DNA of 41,740 nucleotides from Hirudo medicinalis. Its lineage: Eukaryota; Annelida; Clitellata; Hirudinida; Hirudinidae. Below are positions 34,888 through 41,740 of the stretch, piece by piece. How positions within the stretch are numbered: the first letter of the stretch is position 1; every line of letters starts with the position of its first letter. The notes under the pieces are model-generated. The model saw nothing but the letters and a program-made list of their open reading frames with translations, did not search any database and was not told the DNA's origin. The stretch is taken from positions 5,242 to 46,981 of the forward strand of contig MPNW01001063.1 of NCBI GenBank assembly GCA_011800805.1, read 5' to 3'. The translations under genes and the position numbers were made by a program.

Positions 34888-37800
34888 TCAAACGACCATT
34901 TTGACCTTCAAAAGTGATGTGGAACTAGTGATCATCGTGACCGTTTTATAAATTCTCCGCAACAACTTCATCGGCGTTGAAAGCATGACGGCTTCGTCGT
35001 CCTCGGAGAATTCGAAATCCACGTCGGAATCTTCCGCCATCTCCTCCTCTTCTTCGGTGTGAACGACTTCTCCCGCTGCCTCTGCCCTCATCACTCGTGC
35101 CAATTGGAAGAGGAAGGCGACCGTGTCGTCGCAGAGTGCCGGGAACGCCGTGCAGAACCTCACCAAATCCGGCAAAACTACGTAGTAGAAGGAGACCCTG
35201 CGCGAGCTGGAGAGCACCGGCAGCAGAGTGGTCAAGACGTTGATGCAGAGCTTCGCAACTGCCATAGTTTTGGGGATTGCGTAGTGGAGGCCGAGGTATG
35301 AGGTCAGTCTGATTGCAAAGCAGAGTTTGGTGTGCTGAGGCTGCGATATCAGCTCGGGCAAGAAATCCAAGCAGATGTGCATCGAGGAAATGCCGGCGAC
35401 CGCGAGCGGTATCAGGCGCATGGGATAGCCTTGGAAGTGAATCAACTTTGCCAAACTGGTATCCAATATAAATCTCTGGTGGATGTGAGTGCAGATGAGG
35501 CATTGGACCTCTCGTAGACTGGACAATAAAAACTCATCCCCCTCACCAGAAGGTAGGCAACTCTCGAGCAGTATCTGAATGGCAGCACTTTCCTGGGCAG
35601 CTACCAGAGTTATCCTCAGCTCTTCTTGTTCGTTCGCAGCAGAGCTTTGGTTACCACTACCAGCTGAACCCATAGTCATGAAGCTACTAAGAAATGATTT
35701 CGACATTTGCAAAAAGCAATTCAGAGTACTGAGAATCATCTCGACGAACGGAGGACATCTGAACACTCTCGGGTCGCAACGCAGAACAATGAGAGGATCT
35801 TTGGTCACTTCCTCCAGAGAATACAAGTTGAAAGTGGCTGCGGGCCTGAGGGCATTGATGGTGGAAAGTTTCAGATTTGGACTTACGACATTCACTTTGT
35901 TCCATATGGTCAAAACCAGGTCTTGGCACCTTCTCGGAACATTGTCCTCGAGGAAAACCAACAGATTTTCTATAAGAATGTTGCAATAAGGTAACAGATT
36001 CTCTGATGGCTCAACAGAAATTTTTTCCATCAGAATGGCACAAAGGCTGGGATTTTTTGGAAGGATTACAATGGCCTCAGCAAGAGATTCTGGCTGCAGG
36101 TGATGGCAATTTCTGAGAGGGAATCCTGAACTTCTTGGGCCTCACATTGGGTAATAATCTCACCACAATCCAGCCAATCATTGACAAGGCACAAATGGTG
36201 ATGATGAGTTGCCACAAGATTTAGCAGGGTGGAATACATACCAGCCAGATCAGAGCTTCTGGACTGGGCCAAATGGAGAAGATGTCTAATTGGAAGTTGA
36301 TTGATGAATGACTGACTGTAATGGAGGACTTTTCTTCTGCTATTTGTAATGGTTACCATGTTGTTGATAAGAATGTCCTGATACATGAGAATGTACAGGA
36401 GATACAACAGTTTCGTGGCCAAAGAGGAATCATCGTTACGATCGACCAACGAGTCAAACATGGCACACATGTCGACTTCGGATATGGGCTCGTTCGACCT
36501 GTCGATTTTGGCATGAGGCAGAAGGACAGAGTTTGTGAAGACTTCGATGAGATGAGGCATTACAGGATGGATGGGCATCGAGCACTCGTTAATCTGTCGA
36601 CAGATCCAGTCCTTGATCGAAACTCTGTGCTTTGAGAAGGTCCTACTCTTCAACAGACTGTGTATGCAGTGAATGGGCAGAAATCCCTTCATCTTCCCGT
36701 TGAGATTCGCCGTCACAGGAACCTTCACAGCGAGTGCTGCAACGACCTTAGGACAAACGTAGGATTGAAAGTCAGAAACATAAATTGAGATTAGCCAATC
36801 TGAAATTTAACTTTTTTAATAATAATAATAATTTCACAAAAACGAGAGGGTAACAGTCGAGGAGATTAATTGATTAGGAGAAAAGGAATGAATGCAAACC
36901 TGCTCAGTAAAAACCTGGAGAGTGAAAATGTTCTTCATTTTAGCCAGAGCGCTGGCCTTTACGTGGGCCTTCATTCCGAGCGTGGTGCCGACCAAGTCGG
37001 AGATGGCATTGTTTTGGCTACCATGGAAATGTATGGCAATCAGCAATAGCATCTCAGAAAAGGAAGAGCCATCCCCTTCCTCTTGCTGATAAAGTTCTCT
37101 GTTCTTGACCAACCAATTCAACCAGACAATGACTTCTGCCTCCTGTTGATCGGATGTGATCAGATGGGGGCATGCCAGCAGGAAACACAGTCCCAGGGAG
37201 ATGAACCGAGTACCCGAACCCTTCAGCTGCGGTTGCAACGTGACCAGTTGCAGTAGGGTGTTGTTTTCGTCGGCCGTGAATTTCACGCCAGCAATGCACC
37301 TGAGGGCACTGTAGAGCCTGATGAAGGCACATCCTTTGATGATCTTCGACTCTGCAGTCAAATCCTGCAGGCTTTCTTTCAACTCTTTCAGTAATTTTTC
37401 CCTCAGTATGGAAACAGAAGACTTGGGATTCTTTTTCTGGTCTCCGTTCCTGATGAACTGTGCAAACCAGGTTCGCACCCCGATCTCGTGGTCGAAGAGC
37501 AGACCCATGACGAAGACGACAGTCCTGCCGACCGAGTCGCCAGAAGTGCTTTCCCTCTCGCAGTACTTGAGAGTCAGGGTCAGAGCCAGACCCGCCAGTC
37601 TACAATACTCGACGCACATGGATCTGACGACAAGCAGATACGAAGGGCACATGTCGCACAACATCGTCAGAGCTTGAGAACGTCGAACGCTACTCAGAGA
37701 TTCTTCATCAAGCGATGGACCAGAACTGATGAGCTGGGTGCAGACCTCGAGGAAACTGTCAGGGTTATTTGCGACAAGGCGACATAGGAGCCAGGCTCCA

Positions 37801-38661
37801 TTGGAGATGTGCATGAGAGCTTCGGCCATTTCCGTTATGGAGAAGAGAGAAGGCAATTCAGCCCGAATAATGCAGAGGATGTCTGAAATTTCCTCCTGGA
37901 ATATTTCACTGTCAAACAACTCTGAGGACCTTTCATAGAACGTTTCCCTAGGTTCCCTGATCTGTGAATAAATGAACAACATTTCAGAGATGAGAAGTCT
38001 CAATTTCTGAGGTGCTTCTGATTTTTCAAACTCCAGAGCCAAACCCCTTCCTGATTTATTTATTGTCAGACTCTCCCTGAGATTGCCAGTCAAACTTTCG
38101 GTGAGCTTCTTCTCCTTTGAAACATCCTGTTCCAGGTCCCTAAAGTCGATGGAAAGCAAACTGACGAGGTTATTCACTGCTTTCATGCCTGTTAGAGATT
38201 TTAAAATGATTTTCCTCTGCTTCCCCCAACTTTCTGTATTGTCAATTGGAGAACATAAGGACATCCTGACCAGACTTGGAATAATGGGTCTTAATTCTTT
38301 CTCATTGTAGCAAGATAAAGTCTGTACATCCACATTCTGGATCCCTTAAAATGAAAAAAAAAACCAAACATTTAGAAATAAAATAAATGTATTACCTTAA
38401 TTAAAATTATTTAACATCTTAGTAAAATTATCACAAATTGCAATGTAGTTCATGTGTGTGATGAACTGTTTTTCGTGTGTCACCTCAGCTATAAATGCCA
38501 TTCAATTAAAACTTACTTGTTGCTCTAGATGCTGATAAGCATTTAGTTAAACGAATATCTAGAAAGGTGAACAGTGTATATTTTATGTTTTACAAACATA
38601 ATTTCTAACCTGAAAATACTCCAGGCGAAACAGGACAGACACTTGTCGAACCTAATGCCAT
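34888..38661 (-). CDS. INTS2: Integrator complex subunit 2
   Basis: Minus-strand exons: 38661-38610 (MALGSTSVCPVSPGVFS), 38344-36900, 36746 to about 36132, and about 36093-34888; roughly 1240 aa. INTS2 is a large helical-repeat scaffold subunit of Integrator, the nuclear complex that cleaves snRNA and other nascent transcripts with RNA polymerase II. Recognisable family stretches, in order: SLVRMSLCSPIDNTESW, ELPSLFSITEMAEALMHI, NGAWLLCRLVANNPDSF, VRTWFAQFIRNG, SEMLLLIAIHFHGSQNNA, GFLPIHCIHSLLKSR, VSIKDWICRQ, DPLIVLRCDPRVFRCPP, LIHFQGYPMRLIPLAVAG, MHICLDFLPELISQP. First, second and third exons join in phase. Near 36094-36131 the frame changes: either a 38-bp GT-AG intron or a one-base indel. 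The C-terminus after the acidic stretch EEEEEMAEDSD differs from the human end. The gene is convergent with ZFR. Confidence 0.93.
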
Positions 38662-40183
38662 CTAAAAATTAAAACCACAGTCAAACTAATCTTTTATTTG
38701 CGTTGTGAGAGTAAATTAAATGCTTTTAGGTTGTGAAAAATGCAATCGAAGCATGCGAATGAATTCTCGGAGCAAAATTCAAGCTAGTTTTAAGTCTGTT
38801 CAAGTTTCAATATTTTAACACACCCCCGGTAGTCAACAATTTACAGCATTTCCTCGTCGGCAAACTGCGACTGGCGCCGTAAAGCATAAAATTACTGTCA
38901 CAAACATAGAAAAAAAAAATATTCATCAGATCAAAGCAAATTGTTAAGTAGAATATCAGTGTTTCATAAATATTAAGCAATAATATCAAATTATTTAACA
39001 TTTTTTTATTTTTGAAAGAGTTGATGCGTTCATCAGGTAGATGGATGCATCTCTTTAAAAACTATTCGAGTGCATTTAATATACTGTCATCCAATCAAAA
39101 TCTTAGACTGCAAGCTGAAAAAAAATCATTTTCAATCTTCTTTGAACCATAGAATTTTGAGAGCAAACTGTAACAGATGTGTTTATAAAATTAATAACAG
39201 TTAACGACTAGAGTGCACTAATGCTGAGTGAAAAGCCGTTTTATTGAACCAAAACGCTGAGATTGAAGAGCAAAGATGGTTTATGAAAGTGTAATAAACA
39301 CAAGTTTCATAATTATTTGTAAATGATTATAAAATAATGTTAGTTGGAGAGGTAGAAGTTTAAACTTTAGTTTTGTGCTAATGTGATTTTTATCATTTTT
39401 CAAAAAGGCATCGCTGCGTCAAAACCAATTAACGTTTTTCTTCCCCCCAATGGTATTTAATGTGAACTAATTTCCTGTGTCCTCATTTTTTTTCCAGTTA
39501 TTCGGTTTCACTTAATCCGTCGACACAGCAGACAAGTTCAAAAGTAGACGCAATAACAAGAGCAAACAATGAATTCAGTATTTTTTAAATTTTGTTGTAA
39601 TGCCAGTATCGCTTCTGGGTTAATCATTGAAAGGGAGGCAAACCCCTCCGATTCCTGTCGACCCCTGACTGACAATTAAGCAATAATTATTGGTGAGAAG
39701 CAAACAAAAAAATGACATCTCATCATGTTGAACGAAGATTTGCCCTCCCTGGAAAAAAGCTGAATTAATATCGCTGCTCGAAATGCTCAAAAGTATTTCT
39801 TTCAATCTGGCTTTTTTTTAAATGTTTTGTTAATGTAATAATGTTGGGAAAACTTTAAGGAATTAATTACGATACAAAAGATGAAAATTCATCTCTTCGC
39901 AAAGTGAAAATTGTTTTCCGAGAAGTGGACGTCGGCAAAGAAAAACGTGTTTTCGAGGTGGAGGACCTAATTAGGTAACTTAAGCAGTGGATTTTCGAGA
40001 AAATATGCAACCACAAATATGAGAAAACATGACAAGTAACATTTCGTTGATTGGTGTTTGCGAAACAGTGAGTGTCTTCAGAGGACGGCAGTTGTTGATG
40101 GCCAAAAAATGTCATGGATAGAATTTCATTTTTCATTTCTGATGAGCAATTAAAATGGGAGAGTTTCGATTGTGGTATCGCTC

Positions 40184-40185
<2 letters not shown>

Positions 40186-40243
<58 letters not shown>

Positions 40244-40247
40244 TTTA
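40186..40247. repeat. (ATT)n microsatellite
   Basis: ATT run of about 60 bases with one AGT interruption. Confidence 0.95.
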
Positions 40248-40714
40248 TAGTTACCGGTGATATAAAAATTTCTCTAATGAACCTTTGTCGGGGGCATGTC
40301 ATTGCATTTCCGTCGATTCTCAATTACACTTTCCATGAACTCAATTATGATTCAGTCGACATTAATTCAAACCCATTTTCATTCTTTTTTTTTTAATATC
40401 TCAGAGAAAAGCTTTCAACGAGGCTCTGGTTTTGAAGGGAAAATCCGACAGATGAATTGTTTGACGGAGACACCTATTGAGTGTCCAATTGTGCTTCTAC
40501 AAAACTGTTGCCTTGTCTCGAGAAACTACAAGTGACGGTAAGGGAGGTCACACGGCCCCCTATTAGGAGTTGATAGGGGATGAACTGAGGATGATGAGCT
40601 AAGATAAAAAAAGAAAAAAAAGAAAAAAGAAACGATGATTTGATGAAAAAAAAGACGGTGATTCTCGGATGATGGCGATGACGTGTTGTTTTATTTTAAC
40701 GAGGATGCATCGTT

Positions 40715-40806
40715 TCACCACCATCACCACCATCACCATAGTCATCGTCATCGTCAGCATCATCGTCATCATCATCATCACCGTCATCATCATCGTCATC
40801 GTCGAT
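40715..40806. repeat. (CAT/CAC/CGT)n imperfect trinucleotide repeat
   Basis: CACCATCACCACCATCACC followed by mixed CATCGT and CATCAT units; the Met/Thr-rich reading on the other strand is a by-product. Confidence 0.9.
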
Positions 40807-41578
40807 ATCATGCGCTAACATTACGGTGACTACTTTCAAAAAGAAATTCTCTTCTATTCCTGAACGACATCAAAATTAAGACAGGGTATCTACAAATTTG
40901 TCCTAGAGCATTTTATTTTCATTATTTAAAATTCATGGCATTGGATTGAGACCCGCTAAATTAAAGTTTCTCTCTCACGATCTACTGCATCAATTTGTCC
41001 GATGTTTCCTTCCATTAGTGAAGCCTGGGAATTTCGTCATTTCGTCCGAAAAATTGAGCAGCGCCAGATTCACCCAGGTAGAGACCCCGGTGCAGTGTGG
41101 TGGTGGAGGCCCGCAAGCCTCTGCGTCAACCCTATTACCCCCCCCCCTGACAAGCAAAAATAAAAGTTTCCTTGGCTGGTTGGGACCCCTGGGCAGTGGC
41201 ACATACCGACGATTCCTAAATCCGGCACAGAAAGTGAGTAAGGAATAAATGAAATTTCGTTCTTAAACGTTCGTGATCATGGAAGTATTTGTTGAGAGAG
41301 AAGTGAGACCGATTGTGATCCGAGTTTCAACTTTGACCTCGAATGTTACATCCAAAATATTCTTAACTCAAACTAAGACTAAGACTAAAACTAAGGTACC
41401 TCCTTGAATGTAGCACTTCAATTTAATTACGCAATTAGTCTTGAATTTAATTGATTTTACTATTAGTTTTAAATTATCAACATTTTGTCGTTAAAAATAA
41501 TTCACAAACAAATATTGTCGGACACTAATCCGAAGACGATTCGCCATAGCAGATGCTTAATGACGATAAAACAAGACG

Positions 41579-41590
41579 AATGATGATGAC

Positions 41591-41647
<57 letters not shown>

Positions 41648-41740
41648 GAAGAAGAAGAAGAAGAAGAAGAAGATGATGATGATGATGATGATGATGGTTG
41701 TGATGATGATGATGGTGGTGGTGGCGGCAGCGATGGTGAT
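41579..41740. repeat. (GAT)n(GAA)n(GAT)n compound microsatellite at window end
   Basis: A long GAT run, then about nine GAA units, then GAT again with GGT variants, continuing past the window edge. Confidence 0.97.

Larger units (their letters stand above)
38662..41740. other. Region upstream of INTS2, no supported gene
   Basis: The first few hundred bases should carry the INTS2 promoter (minus strand), with no clear core element. The rest is AT-rich with microsatellites. A possible exon at 41069-41233 (GC-richer, open, ending AAA before GTGAGT; reads KSFLGWLGPLGSGTYRRF) cannot be tied to a known protein. A perfect 7-bp stem (CCCCTAT with ATAGGGG) occurs at 40557-40579. Confidence 0.4.

Noticed and set aside
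34946..35503. Long Arg/Pro-rich minus-strand frame overlapping INTS2
   Set aside because: Shadow of the INTS2 exon in another frame; the INTS2 frame has clear family similarity.
35579..35994. Plus-strand frames of 95-136 codons over INTS2
   Set aside because: Antisense shadows of the INTS2 coding exon without any recognisable protein.
40599..40811. Met/Thr-rich minus-strand frame
   Set aside because: Translation of the CAT/CAC repeat and an A-rich tract.

Overview
The window is animal nuclear DNA: AT-rich, with many short GT-AG introns, trinucleotide microsatellites, transposon relics and two recognisable conserved animal genes (ZFR and INTS2). The style (very AT-rich, long ATT and GAT runs, lophotrochozoan-type gene content, single-N contig joins) would fit an annelid such as a leech, but that is a guess from base composition and not proven by any sequence seen here.

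Region 1 (1-15.7 kb) is a cluster of genes built on the FTP (fucolectin/tachylectin/pentraxin, F5/8C-like) lectin fold. On the + strand lie a truncated relic (gene A), a complete-looking 18-exon gene (gene B, 1870-6847, about 795 aa) and a close tandem copy (gene C, 8090-13468) that carries a one-base frame break and an odd splice donor. B and C share one architecture: signal or anchor, two FTP domains, two LDLa repeats, a short SRCR domain, and an S1 serine protease with a full His/Asp/Ser triad. Their activation site follows a Tyr, not Arg/Lys, and residue 189 of the specificity pocket is Asn. On the - strand a small secreted PAN-FTP lectin (gene D) faces them. Together they look like a local family of extracellular recognition proteins, two of them coupled to a protease. 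A role in immunity or clotting is inference.

Region 2 (15.7-28.1 kb) is gene-poor. It holds a decayed piggyBac transposase (- strand), hAT-like and Helitron-like scraps, long ATT/ATC microsatellites, and one class A GPCR on the - strand whose TM3-TM5 part is missing at a one-N assembly join.

Region 3 (28.1-38.7 kb) holds two convergent housekeeping genes: ZFR (+, three C2H2 fingers of the RNA-binding type plus a DZF domain) and INTS2 (-, Integrator subunit 2). Their stop codons are 215 bp apart and their poly(A) signals, on opposite strands, lie within 15 bp. INTS2 has an unexplained frame break near 36.1 kb. Region 4 (38.7-41.7 kb) has no supported gene, only microsatellites and one weak candidate exon.

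Three single Ns (4312, 22718, 23919) mark contig joins. Two are flanked by the same sequence on both sides, so they are uncollapsed overlaps and not biological duplications.
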